A DNA stretch of 10,620 nt from Chitinophagales bacterium (GCA_013695775.1 JACCZV010000308.1:1-10620); one strand, 5' to 3'; shown: positions 1 through 6,718, counted from the stretch's first letter. Program-made: numbers and translations. Notes: generated from the letters alone by a model not told the origin.

Positions 1-284
1 AAGCGAAAGGCAAACCACTTCCGCTCCTTCAGATATTGAAGATTCATATCGTTGGCATATGCTTCACGCTCAAAAATAATGTTCAGATATGCGGTATGAT
101 GGTCGGGATAGATAAACCTGTTACCAAAGTAATTAAGCAGGTAAAATATGTAAAATGGTATAATCAACATTTCAACCTGCTGTCGGTGATGAATGCGTTC
201 GTGGTTCATCATTATCACATCTTCAGTAAATATTTTATCTCGAAAAATGATGAAGGGGAATAGTGCAATTCCGCGCACATGCAA
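1..284 (-). CDS. Small conserved Bacteroidota protein with HExxH motif (partial, runs off left edge)
   Basis: Translating the minus strand gives an open frame that continues past base 1. It contains the segments RGIALFPFIIFRDK, NHERIHHRQQVEML, IIPFYIFYLLNYF and FEREAYAND, then YLKERKWFAFR. I recognise this pattern from short (about 100-130 residue) uncharacterised Bacteroidota proteins. HERIH (189-203) fits HExxH, and the glutamates of FEREAYAN (51-74) could supply a third zinc ligand, as in gluzincins such as M56/BlaR1; metallopeptidase activity is inference only. A hydrophobic stretch lies between the two motifs. The start is unclear because no ATG precedes the conserved part. Candidates are TTG at 284, GTG at 278, or TTG at 359, just after an in-frame TGA. 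TTG 284 was chosen because homologues as I remember them begin near KLHV. It lies on the same strand as DUF1015, 107 nt downstream, so it may be the last gene of that cluster. The C-terminus is missing. Confidence 0.72.
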   Translation of the reverse strand, partial: MHVRGIALFPFIIFRDKIFTEDVIMMNHERIHHRQQVEMLIIPFYIFYLLNYFGNRFIYPDHHTAYLNIIFEREAYANDMNLQYLKERKWFAFR

Positions 285-391
285 TTTTCTATATATAAAT
301 ATGAGAGGAAACTTCACAGTAAGGCAGGATGCAAGAAATGAGTAATAATAGGAACGCAAGGATCAATTTGAAAGTACAATGAGATATGCGT

Positions 392-1639
392 TCATACCTC
401 CATCTTAAAAATCACCAACCCACTCATCAGCTTGGGTTCAAACCATGTTGACTTTGGAGGCATTACCTCACCCATATCGGAAATAGCGAAGAGTTGCTCC
501 ATTGTAACAGGAAACAAAGAAAATGCGACAGCAGCCTTGCCTTTAATCACCGGCTTCTCCAGCGCCATCAAGCCTCTTACGCCGGGTACAAAATCTATGC
601 GCTTATCAATCCGGGGATCTTTAATTCCAAGAATTGGTTCAAGCACATTTTGCTGCAAAATAGTAACGTCAAGTGATCCAACAGGATCCGCTGAAAATGT
701 CCCCTCTTTTGATTTTAACTTGTACCATTTATTGCCGATAAACATGCCGAAACGATGTGGCTTGCGTGGATCATAGGGTGTGCGACTGGCTTCCTCCACC
801 TCAAATTTTTCGCTCAGCTTTCTAAAAAACTCTTTTTCCGGAAGATCATTCAAGGTTTTTACCACCCTGTTATAGTCGAAAATGCGAAGCTGATTAGAGG
901 GAAAGAGGCAGGTGAGAAAATAGTTATAATCTTCAAACCGCACTATTCCACTCTGTTCCTTTTGCATCTGCTGAGCATAAATAGCGGCTGCCGCTGCGCG
1001 ATGATGTCCGTCTGCAATATATGTGACAGGCACCCTTTGTTCAAACAATTGACGCAATTGCTCAACCACCCCATCATCATTAACTATCCAGAGCTGCTGC
1101 AGCACACCCGCCTCAGAAAAGAAATGATACTCCGGTTGTTTTCCCTCTGCGATAGAGGTTACAAGTTTATCAATGTCATTTATTGCAGGATAAGCGAGAA
1201 AGACCGGATTCGAGTTAAGCCGTGTACTTTGAATGTGAAGCACGTTTTCATTTTCCTTCTCCGACCGGGTGTGTTCATGTTTCTTAATCTTACCCTCCAA
1301 ATAATTTTTTAAATGCAGGCAACAGATCAATCCCGTCTGTGAATGTTCATCCATAGACAAGCGGTAAATATAAAAGCAGGGTACCTCGTCTCTTACCAGA
1401 ATGCCTTCATCATATAATTTCTGAAAATAGAGTTTAGCATGTTCGAAAAGCTGTTTCTCTGTTTTGGAAGTTTCCTCAGGAAAATCTATCCGTGGCTTTA
1501 CCACATGTGCGAAGGAGTAAGGATTGTTTTTTGCAACGTTGCGCCGCTCCGGCTCGCTAAGTAAATTATTAGGATTCAGACTCACCTTGGCAGCAATATC
1601 AGGACGGGGCCGATATCCCCTGAAGGGTTTAACGATCAC
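392..1639 (-). CDS. DUF1015 family protein in the serine biosynthesis operon
   Basis: The 415-residue protein matches the DUF1015 family over its full length. It has an N-terminal IVKPFRGYRP, then KHEHT (residues 120-124), the hallmark DGHHR (210-214) followed by an alanine-rich helix, and a C-terminal STWFEPK (397-403) with SGLVIF. It has no signal peptide or membrane segment, so it should be cytoplasmic. The start is GTG at 1639, only two bases after the serA stop codon, which points to co-transcription and probably translational coupling. From memory, DUF1015 sits beside serA and serC in many Bacteroidota, which suggests a role in serine or phosphoserine metabolism. Its reaction is not established to my knowledge. 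The DGHHR motif resembles that of ParB/sulfiredoxin-fold proteins, a superfamily that includes the free-serine kinases SerK and SbnI; a related activity is an inference. The long opposite-strand frame inside it is a shadow. Confidence 0.93.
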   Translation of the reverse strand: MIVKPFRGYRPRPDIAAKVSLNPNNLLSEPERRNVAKNNPYSFAHVVKPRIDFPEETSKTEKQLFEHAKLYFQKLYDEGILVRDEVPCFYIYRLSMDEHSQTGLICCLHLKNYLEGKIKKHEHTRSEKENENVLHIQSTRLNSNPVFLAYPAINDIDKLVTSIAEGKQPEYHFFSEAGVLQQLWIVNDDGVVEQLRQLFEQRVPVTYIADGHHRAAAAAIYAQQMQKEQSGIVRFEDYNYFLTCLFPSNQLRIFDYNRVVKTLNDLPEKEFFRKLSEKFEVEEASRTPYDPRKPHRFGMFIGNKWYKLKSKEGTFSADPVGSLDVTILQQNVLEPILGIKDPRIDKRIDFVPGVRGLMALEKPVIKGKAAVAFSLFPVTMEQLFAISDMGEVMPPKSTWFEPKLMSGLVIFKMEV

Positions 1640-1641
1640 CT

Positions 1642-2586
1642 TTAAAATTTAAATTTCTTAATAATATCAACTACTTCTCTTCCAATACGCTCTTGTGCTT
1701 CACGTGTAGAGGCTCCTATATGCGGAGTTGAGGAAACCCGCGGATGTTGTAACAACGTTATGTTTTTAGTTGGTTCTTCCTCATACACATCGATTCCTGC
1801 ATACGCTACTTTGCCGGTATCTAAGGCATCAATCAATTCAGATTCCTTGATCGCGCCACCTCTTGCACAGTTGATGATTCCGACCCCATCTTTCATCATT
1901 GCAAATTCATTTTGAGAGATCACTTGCGCAGAACCTGCACTATGTATCGTTATAAAGTCGCTTTTGTTTATCACATCCTCTTTTGATGATGGTCTTACCG
2001 GCACAGAGGTCTTAATACCGTTCATAAAGGTTAACTCCAGCACCCATTCCCGTGGATAGAGATCATACGCCAGCACATCCATGCCACACCCCAGAGCGAT
2101 CTTAGCAGTGGCCTGGCCGATGTTGCCAAAGCCGATAAATCCCAATGTCTTCCCCTTTAGCTCAGAGCCTTTCGAAAATTTTTCTTTAAGCATTTTAAAT
2201 TCCTCATCTCCATGTAATGGCATTTCACGGTTTGACTGTGGAAGGAATCGAACCAAGCCAAACAAATGAGCGAAAACCAACTCTGCAACAGATTGTGATG
2301 AGGCAAGTGGAGTATTGCTAACAGTGATTCCTTTAGCTTGAGCGTGATCCACATCTATGTTATCGAGACCTACACCCCCCCGAATCACCAGTTTCGTGCG
2401 GGTCATCACATCAATCAACGGCTTTCTCACCTTAGTTGCGCTTCGCACCGTAAGCACATCAAATTCATTAATATTTGTTGGCAACTCATCCTGCGGGATC
2501 TTGATATCGTGCACTTCATAACCAGCCTTCATCAAGTCCGCCTTAGCTGATGCTTCCATTCCATCGTTTGCAAGAATTCTTATCAT
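1642..2586 (-). CDS. serA: D-3-phosphoglycerate dehydrogenase, short form
   Basis: This enzyme catalyses NAD-dependent oxidation of 3-phosphoglycerate to 3-phosphohydroxypyruvate, the first step of serine synthesis. Using the ATG at 2586 gives 314 residues. Landmarks in order are RSATKVR (48-54), the IRGGVGLDNIDV block (68-79), the Rossmann motif GFGNIG (152-157), the catalytic-Arg segment ARGG (Arg242), YEEEP (269-273) with the acidic partner, and the catalytic His289 in TPHIGAST. The protein ends right after the catalytic domains, so the C-terminal ACT regulatory domain of long-form SerA is absent and serine feedback through ACT is not expected. An upstream in-frame start at 2637 would add 17 residues that do not fit the family. 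ATG 2586 is preceded by AAGG five bases upstream (CACAAGGTAAC then ATG), so it is preferred. It lies between serC and the DUF1015 gene on the same strand. Confidence 0.95.
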   Translation of the reverse strand: MIRILANDGMEASAKADLMKAGYEVHDIKIPQDELPTNINEFDVLTVRSATKVRKPLIDVMTRTKLVIRGGVGLDNIDVDHAQAKGITVSNTPLASSQSVAELVFAHLFGLVRFLPQSNREMPLHGDEEFKMLKEKFSKGSELKGKTLGFIGFGNIGQATAKIALGCGMDVLAYDLYPREWVLELTFMNGIKTSVPVRPSSKEDVINKSDFITIHSAGSAQVISQNEFAMMKDGVGIINCARGGAIKESELIDALDTGKVAYAGIDVYEEEPTKNITLLQHPRVSSTPHIGASTREAQERIGREVVDIIKKFKF

Positions 2587-2604
2587 GTTACCTTGTGATG
2601 GGCA

Positions 2605-2638
2605 CGAAAATAGAGAAAGCATTAAAGTTTCAATCAAA
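2605..2638 (-). promoter_or_regulatory. Possible Bacteroidota-type promoter for serA
   Basis: On the minus strand, TTTG (2635-2638) is followed after 22 bases by TATTTTCG (2605-2612), one mismatch from TAnnTTTG. The spacing is slightly long. If it is used, the leader would be about 10-20 nt and would include the AAGG before serA. It would give serA-DUF1015 a promoter separate from that of serC, consistent with the 248-nt gap. The match is weak. Confidence 0.22.
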
Positions 2639-2834
2639 ATTCTTATCAGGATAAAAGTCGTTTGATGATGAGAGCAGTAAAGATGGTGGATAACGTACCG
2701 CCTTCAGGATGTTTTTCAAAGCCGTGATTGCAGCTGCGAAACGATAAGCAAGCTTGCGATGGAGAACATTACGTTATAGCCTGTGATTCACTGGTGGTTC
2801 AGATTCAGGTAAGAATACACACCGCATGTAATCC

Positions 2835-3905
2835 TTATGCATTTTTTCGCTCAAACTCCTGCATGAGCTCTACCAGCAGTTCAACACCCTTTAGCGGCAT
2901 TGCATTATAAATAGAAGCGCGTAAACCTCCTACGCTGCGATGTCCCTTGATGCCGATGCATCCATTCTCTTTTGCAAAAGAATGAAAAGGTTCTTCCATC
3001 TCAGGTTTAAGAACGTGCCAGCATATATTCATCAGCGAGCGGTCCTCCTTGGCAACTGTTCCTTCAAACAACACATTGCGGTCTATCTCAGAATATAGTT
3101 TTGCTGCCTTTTCTATATTGCGTTGCTCAATAATTTTCAATCCACCTTGCTCCCTGATCCAGCGAAGCGTGAGGAGGCAAACATAAATGGAGAAGGTGCT
3201 TGGCGTGTTGTGCAACGACCCATCTTTAATGTGATTTCTGTAATCGAGCATTGTAGGAATCTGGCGATTCACCTTGCCTAACATCCTTTCATTCACAATT
3301 ACCAATGTGGCACCCGATGGTCCTATGTTCTTTTGTGCTCCTGCATAAATCAGCGAGAACTGTTTTCCATCCAGCTCACGGCTGAAAATGTCACTCGACA
3401 TGTCTGCGACCAGCGGCACGGGGCTTTGTGGTATTTCCTGCATCTGCAGGCCATGAATGGTTTCATTGGTTGTAATATGAAAATAGGTAGCATCCGTTGG
3501 AATGATATAGGTCTTTGGCAGGTAGGTATAATTTTTATCTGCCGAGGACGCAATTACTTCCACGTTGCCAAAAATCTTTGCTTCTTTAATGGCTTTCTTT
3601 GACCAGGAGCCGATATCAAGATAGGCAGCCTTGGCATCTGAGTTGAGTATGTTGTATGGTATCTGGCAAAACTGCATGGTAGCACCGCCCTGAAGAAACA
3701 ATACTTTCTGATCAGCATTGAGGTGAAAGAGCTCTTGCACATGCTGCACTGATTCATCTACAATGGCCTGAAATTCTTTGCTCCGGTGAGATATCTCAAT
3801 TAAAGAGAGTCCAATGTCATCCAGCTCAATCACTGCTTTCGCTGCCTGTTGAAAAACGGTAGGAGGTAAGATGGCAGGACCGGAATAGAAGTTATATTTT
3901 TTCAT
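2835..3905 (-). CDS. serC: Phosphoserine aminotransferase
   Basis: This PLP enzyme transfers an amino group from glutamate to 3-phosphohydroxypyruvate, giving O-phosphoserine; the family also acts in pyridoxal phosphate synthesis. The 356 residues match the usual family length. Visible landmarks are NFYSGPAILP at the N-terminus, SHRS with Arg41, GGATMQF (73-79), GSW with Trp101, the PLP-contacting Asp168 in VADMSS, the Schiff-base Lys192 in YAGAQKNIGPSG, NTPSTF, and the C-terminal GHRSVGGLRASIYNA, which carries phosphate-binding residues. The ATG at 3905 gives the expected MKKYNFYSGP start. No Shine-Dalgarno is visible, as is common in this phylum. A well-formed promoter lies just upstream. 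serA follows on the same strand after 248 nt, an unusually long gap for partners of one pathway. Confidence 0.97.
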   Translation of the reverse strand: MKKYNFYSGPAILPPTVFQQAAKAVIELDDIGLSLIEISHRSKEFQAIVDESVQHVQELFHLNADQKVLFLQGGATMQFCQIPYNILNSDAKAAYLDIGSWSKKAIKEAKIFGNVEVIASSADKNYTYLPKTYIIPTDATYFHITTNETIHGLQMQEIPQSPVPLVADMSSDIFSRELDGKQFSLIYAGAQKNIGPSGATLVIVNERMLGKVNRQIPTMLDYRNHIKDGSLHNTPSTFSIYVCLLTLRWIREQGGLKIIEQRNIEKAAKLYSEIDRNVLFEGTVAKEDRSLMNICWHVLKPEMEEPFHSFAKENGCIGIKGHRSVGGLRASIYNAMPLKGVELLVELMQEFERKNA

Positions 3906-3927
3906 TAATAGAGAGGTAAATCAGCCT

Positions 3928-3958
3928 CAAACGTACAGGAATTTTCAAATGAATCAAA
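3928..3958 (-). promoter_or_regulatory. Bacteroidota primary-sigma type promoter of serC
   Basis: On the minus strand, TTTG (3955-3958) and TACGTTTG (3928-3935) are separated by 19 bases. This matches the Bacteroidota consensus TTTG-N19-21-TAnnTTTG exactly. The predicted transcription start would lie about 15-20 nt before the serC ATG at 3905, so the leader is short and without a Shine-Dalgarno. The position relative to the gene and the perfect element match make this the best promoter call in the window. Confidence 0.55.
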
Positions 3959-4147
3959 GACAAGAAGAAAGCCAGTGATTGAGATAGGTGCCACCCTTCA
4001 TTATGCTGCAGTTGGTATGAGAGAAGATCTCGCTGATGTCACAGATTTCCGGAAGCACTTTACAAATTCAGTCTGAATCCTTAAACGTAGAAGTGTAATT
4101 GGTAATTTCGCAAATAGTACTTTCAACTTTTTCAATAAATCAGATCT

Positions 4148-5065
4148 ATGAGATGCATCAAAGCAGGATTTTTTTTAATGATGTTGTTTCAAATGTTTGC
4201 CTTTAAGTGCGAGGCTCAGGCCGATCTTCCTGCCACAGACATTTATATCATCAATATCAGCAAATCTGAGAAGGGAAAATTTGAGGTAGGCATGCCTGAA
4301 AAAATTACATCCTGGTCGGGATACGACAATCAGCCATATTTTTTACCAGATGGAACGGGGATATTATACGCTTCCGTAAGAGACAGTGCAAAATCGGATA
4401 TCTATAAATTCACCTTCCAGTTTGGTCAAACAACACAAATAACACGCACCCCAATTACATCGGAATATTCGCCAATGCTTATGCCGGACAAATCAGGCAT
4501 CTCATGTGTGCGTGTTTTAGAGGACGACAGTACACAGCTACTTAGTAAGATGATGCCGGGGGATGAATATAATGTGCTCTTTCCAAAGCTGAACCCAGTG
4601 GGATATTATTGCTGGGCAAGCAATGATGTTGCAGCAATGTTTGTGCTTGGAGAACCTCAAACGCTTCAGTTAGGATATCTGAAAACGGGTGTAGTGAAAA
4701 AGGTGGGGGAGAGGATAGGCCGTTGTCTTGTGCGGATGCCTGGCAAAACATCTAATGGATTTTATTTTGTGCAGTTCAATGAAGACTCCACCTCTTCAGA
4801 AATTGAGTTTTACGATGTAAAAACAGGCAAATCGAACCAGGTAGTAAATACACTTGTAGGTGAAGAAGACTTTGCGATCATGCCAGATGGAACACTGTTG
4901 ATGGGTTCCGGCGGAATGCTTTATAAGTATCTACCGGGCACTGACAAAGACTGGAAAGAGATTGCAGACTTTACCGGAACCGCTGTTCAGCAATTTTACC
5001 GCATCGCAGTAAATGCATCAGGAGATAAGATTGCAGTGGTTACGTATCCGGATGAGAAGCCGTAA
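4148..5065 (+). CDS. Exported TolB-like (PD40/WD40-like) beta-propeller protein
   Basis: The 305-residue protein begins with a signal peptide (RCIK, then a hydrophobic core to about residue 19, and a probable signal peptidase I site after A23-Q24-A25). Cys21 does not sit in a proper lipobox, so a lipoprotein is unlikely. The mature part has repeated PD40-like blades, such as the segment around QPYFLPDGTGILYAS (62-76), SEYSPMLMPDKSGIS (105-119) and EDFAIMPDGTLLM (240-252). The block with VGYYCWASND and FVLGEPQTLQLGYL is typical of a conserved Bacteroidota family of secreted propellers. Such proteins usually bind partners rather than catalyse, and no peptidase domain follows the propeller here. 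It should be periplasmic. It stands alone, with serC divergent on the left and a small minus-strand frame converging on the right. The exact role is unknown. Confidence 0.88.
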   Translation: MRCIKAGFFLMMLFQMFAFKCEAQADLPATDIYIINISKSEKGKFEVGMPEKITSWSGYDNQPYFLPDGTGILYASVRDSAKSDIYKFTFQFGQTTQITRTPITSEYSPMLMPDKSGISCVRVLEDDSTQLLSKMMPGDEYNVLFPKLNPVGYYCWASNDVAAMFVLGEPQTLQLGYLKTGVVKKVGERIGRCLVRMPGKTSNGFYFVQFNEDSTSSEIEFYDVKTGKSNQVVNTLVGEEDFAIMPDGTLLMGSGGMLYKYLPGTDKDWKEIADFTGTAVQQFYRIAVNASGDKIAVVTYPDEKP

Positions 5066-5137
5066 TAAGGTATATAAACACTATTCGACCATCAAGTGTT
5101 GACATAAACAATTACCAAGAATGCGGATATCTACTTT

Positions 5138-5362
5138 TCACTTCAGAAATATTGAGCCAAGTTCTTTGTTGATTTCTTCTTTTGTTAAATGTTTAAATTG
5201 ATTCTGCATGTCATAAGCTATTTGGGTTTTAGCTTTAAGTTTTAAAGGATGACCACTAATGAAGGTCACATACCTGTATTTACTGAACAGTCTTTCCGAA
5301 ATTCGATCAAAGCTATGTTCGATAGTTTCTTTGCTTTCGCTAATGATCTCTAAATCACTCAT
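5138..5362 (-). CDS. Small hypothetical protein, 74 residues
   Basis: This is an isolated short frame starting at ATG 5362, with an in-frame TAA a few codons upstream and no competing gene on the other strand. The product is charged and has no membrane segment. It has an acidic N-terminus (MSDLEIISESKETIEH), a basic middle (HPLKLKAKTQ) and a helical-looking end (LTKEEINKELGSIF). The amino-acid composition looks protein-like rather than random. The HPLKL...LTKEEINKEL pattern faintly recalls the ProQ/FinO RNA-binding domain (PLK...LSKxELRxAL). However, the C-terminal half of that domain is absent, so this is only a hint. No Shine-Dalgarno or clear promoter is visible. It converges on the propeller gene, leaving 72 nt between stops. 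It could still be a spurious frame. Confidence 0.45.
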   Translation of the reverse strand: MSDLEIISESKETIEHSFDRISERLFSKYRYVTFISGHPLKLKAKTQIAYDMQNQFKHLTKEEINKELGSIFLK

Positions 5363-5548
5363 AGTAATGCTGTTCAGTAGAAGTTACTTTATCAACATAG
5401 ATAAACTATTTTAATAATGTTATTTTCAAGCCTCATAATGTAAGGAAACAAAGGCTTTGGTTCGTTTCATCAATCGTGAGTAAAGCTATAAATTACGAAT
5501 AACAACGTAAATAAGATAAATATTTTTTAACCTTAAAACAAATCGCAA

Positions 5549-6196
5549 ATGAACATCGGAGTTCTTGGAACCGGAATGGTAGGTAACTCCATCGCCGGAA
5601 AGTTGATTGATATGGGACATGCAGTAAAAATGGGTTCACGATCCGCAGACAATGAGAAGGCAAAAGAATGGGTGAATAAGAGTGGTGCCAATGCTTCGCA
5701 GGGAACATTTGGGGATGCAGCGAGCTTCGGAGAAATCATTTTTCTCTGCTTACATGGTGCAGGAACTCTTGAAGCTTTAGATATGGCAGGTATAGAAAAT
5801 TTTAATGATAAGATAGTGATTGACATCACCAATCCACTCGACTTTTCTAAAGGGATGCCTCCGACGCTTTTTGTTTCAAATACTGATTCACTTGGTGAGC
5901 AGGTGCAACAAAAGCTTCCCGGTGCCAGAGTGGTAAAAACTCTTAATATTGTAAACTCTGAATTGATGGTGAATCCTGCCTTGATCCCTGGTGATCCTGA
6001 TATGTTATTATGCGGCGATGATGGTGAAGCAAAGAAACAAGTAACAACCTTACTAAATGATTTTGGGTGGAAACAGGTTATTGACCTTGGTGGCATTAAA
6101 TCGGCGAGAAACATGGAATCCTTTGTATTGCTGTGGGTAAATGTTTATCAAACCCTTGGCAATCCATACTTTGCATTGAAGTTTTTGACCAAATGA
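5549..6196 (+). CDS. NADP-binding oxidoreductase, F420-dependent NADP reductase (Fno-like) family
   Basis: The 215-residue protein is a compact Rossmann dehydrogenase. Its N-terminal MNIGVLGTGMVG supplies the dinucleotide loop (GTGMVG, residues 7-12). GSRS at 29-32 after the second strand is the expected site for the NADP 2'-phosphate. DITNPLDF (92-99), VVKTLNIVNSELM (128-140) and the C-terminal GGIKSARNMESFVLLWV fit the NADP-oxidoreductase/F420-dependent family. Its members reduce F420 with NADPH or, in many bacteria that lack F420, act on undefined substrates. Bacteroidota generally do not make F420, so another acceptor such as a flavin or a small carbonyl is more likely here (inference). 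It is cytoplasmic and has no operon partner: 186 nt precede it and a repeat-rich 649-bp spacer follows. No Shine-Dalgarno is seen. The 193-residue opposite-strand frame is a shadow. Confidence 0.88.
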   Translation: MNIGVLGTGMVGNSIAGKLIDMGHAVKMGSRSADNEKAKEWVNKSGANASQGTFGDAASFGEIIFLCLHGAGTLEALDMAGIENFNDKIVIDITNPLDFSKGMPPTLFVSNTDSLGEQVQQKLPGARVVKTLNIVNSELMVNPALIPGDPDMLLCGDDGEAKKQVTTLLNDFGWKQVIDLGGIKSARNMESFVLLWVNVYQTLGNPYFALKFLTK

Positions 6197-6276
6197 TATT
6201 AATCCACTGGGGATGTCCTGATTTTACTAACTTAACAATATTAAACACTGATCTTTTACTATTTCATATAAGGAAA

Positions 6277-6308
6277 GGGTGCAAAAAAAACCAATACCTA
6301 TAAAGATT
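6277..6308 (+). repeat. Direct repeat, copy A
   Basis: CCAATACCTATAAAGATT (6291-6308) recurs exactly at 6733-6750. Extending left, 14 more bases match with four differences, giving a 32-bp imperfect direct repeat. The copies lie 442 bp apart and bracket the whole palindromic repeat island. Copy A begins 80 bp after the oxidoreductase stop codon. Confidence 0.85.
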
Positions 6309-6328
6309 GCTACACATGTTGTTTGTTG

Positions 6329-6355
6329 CCGCTGTTGGCCAGGACACAACAGCGG
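6329..6355 (-). repeat. Palindromic repeat, copy 1 (reverse orientation)
   Basis: CCGCTGTTG (6329-6337) and CAACAGCGG (6347-6355) form a perfect 9-bp stem around a 9-base loop, GCCAGGACA. Judged by the loop, which reads CAGG rather than CCTG, this copy is in the opposite orientation to copies 2 and 3. It is the longest perfect stem of the set. Confidence 0.85.
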
Positions 6356-6405
6356 CTCCGCTATAGGGTGGAGGTACTCTACCAACAATGTATAAAATGT
6401 GTTGC

Positions 6406-6431
6406 CGCTGTTGCGTCCTTGACCAACAGCG
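6406..6431 (+). repeat. Palindromic repeat, copy 2
   Basis: CGCTGTTG (6406-6413) pairs with CAACAGCG (6424-6431) around a 10-base loop, CGTCCTTGAC. AAGCGG and an A-rich tail with GTATTAAATTTTTT follow. Together with copy 3 it makes a near-tandem duplication of about 58-60 bp; the arms start 58 bases apart and a 2-base indel lies in the tail. Confidence 0.85.
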
Positions 6432-6463
6432 AAGCGGAAAAAAAGTATTAAATTTTTTGTTGC

Positions 6464-6489
6464 CGCTGTTGTGCCCCTGACCAACAGCG
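6464..6489 (+). repeat. Palindromic repeat, copy 3
   Basis: CGCTGTTG (6464-6471) pairs with CAACAGCG (6482-6489) around the loop TGCCCCTGAC. The tail AAGCGGAGCC then GTATTAAATTTTT matches that of copy 2. The T-run after the tail resembles an intrinsic terminator but lies too far from the stem. Confidence 0.85.
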
Positions 6490-6590
6490 AAGCGGAGCCA
6501 AAAAGTATTAAATTTTTATTTTCATTACATAGCCCTGGAATCCGCAAAACTGTACTTTTTCACTACTAAGCATAAACAGCTCTCGCTGTA

Positions 6591-6615
6591 GCTGTTGGTC
6601 AGGGGACACAACAGC
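6591..6615 (-). repeat. Palindromic repeat, copy 4 (reverse orientation, degenerate)
   Basis: GCTGTTG (6591-6597) pairs with CAACAGC (6609-6615) around an 11-base loop. The core GTTGGTCAGGGG, then CACAACAGCG, is the reverse complement of copy 3 with a one-base insertion. The left arm is disrupted by a partial duplication (CGCTGTA just before it). Confidence 0.75.
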
Positions 6616-6718
6616 GCTTTCGCAATATGAAATGATAATAATCCGAGGGGTATATTGTGATTCTGTCAACTTAGCCACATAAAACGCTAATCAGTTATAC
6701 TTTGAAATTGGTTAATAG

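Noticed and set aside
36..263. Plus-strand 75-residue frame at the left edge
   Set aside because: It lies antisense to the HExxH gene, whose product carries recognisable conserved motifs; the plus-strand product does not resemble anything.
755..1312. Plus-strand 185-residue frame inside DUF1015
   Set aside because: Opposite-strand shadow of a well-supported gene; the composition is Cys- and Ile-rich and incoherent.
2748..2757. GCAAGCTTGC perfect palindrome as an operator
   Set aside because: A single 10-bp palindrome with no second copy and no regulator gene nearby; likely by chance.
2640..2834. Minus-strand peptide containing FEKHPEGG in the serC-serA spacer, reminiscent of the HPEGG motif of DUF985 cupins
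   Set aside because: The frame is short, has no suitable start, continues into unrelated residues and then stops; more likely chance than a gene remnant.
5077..5100. AACACT / AGTGTT inverted repeat after the propeller gene as a terminator
   Set aside because: Only 6 bp of AT-rich stem with a 12-base loop and no T-run; too weak to call.
5533..6114. Minus-strand 193-residue frame over the NADP oxidoreductase
   Set aside because: Shadow of a gene with an intact Rossmann motif; the product is low-complexity Ser/Pro-rich.
6406..6520. Reading the regular palindromes as a CRISPR array
   Set aside because: Only two same-orientation copies in near tandem, with similar rather than unique intervening sequence, and no cas genes.
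6227..6547. Minus-strand 106-residue frame in the repeat island
   Set aside because: It is generated by reading through the palindromic repeats, so its peptide repeats with them; no start support or family resemblance.
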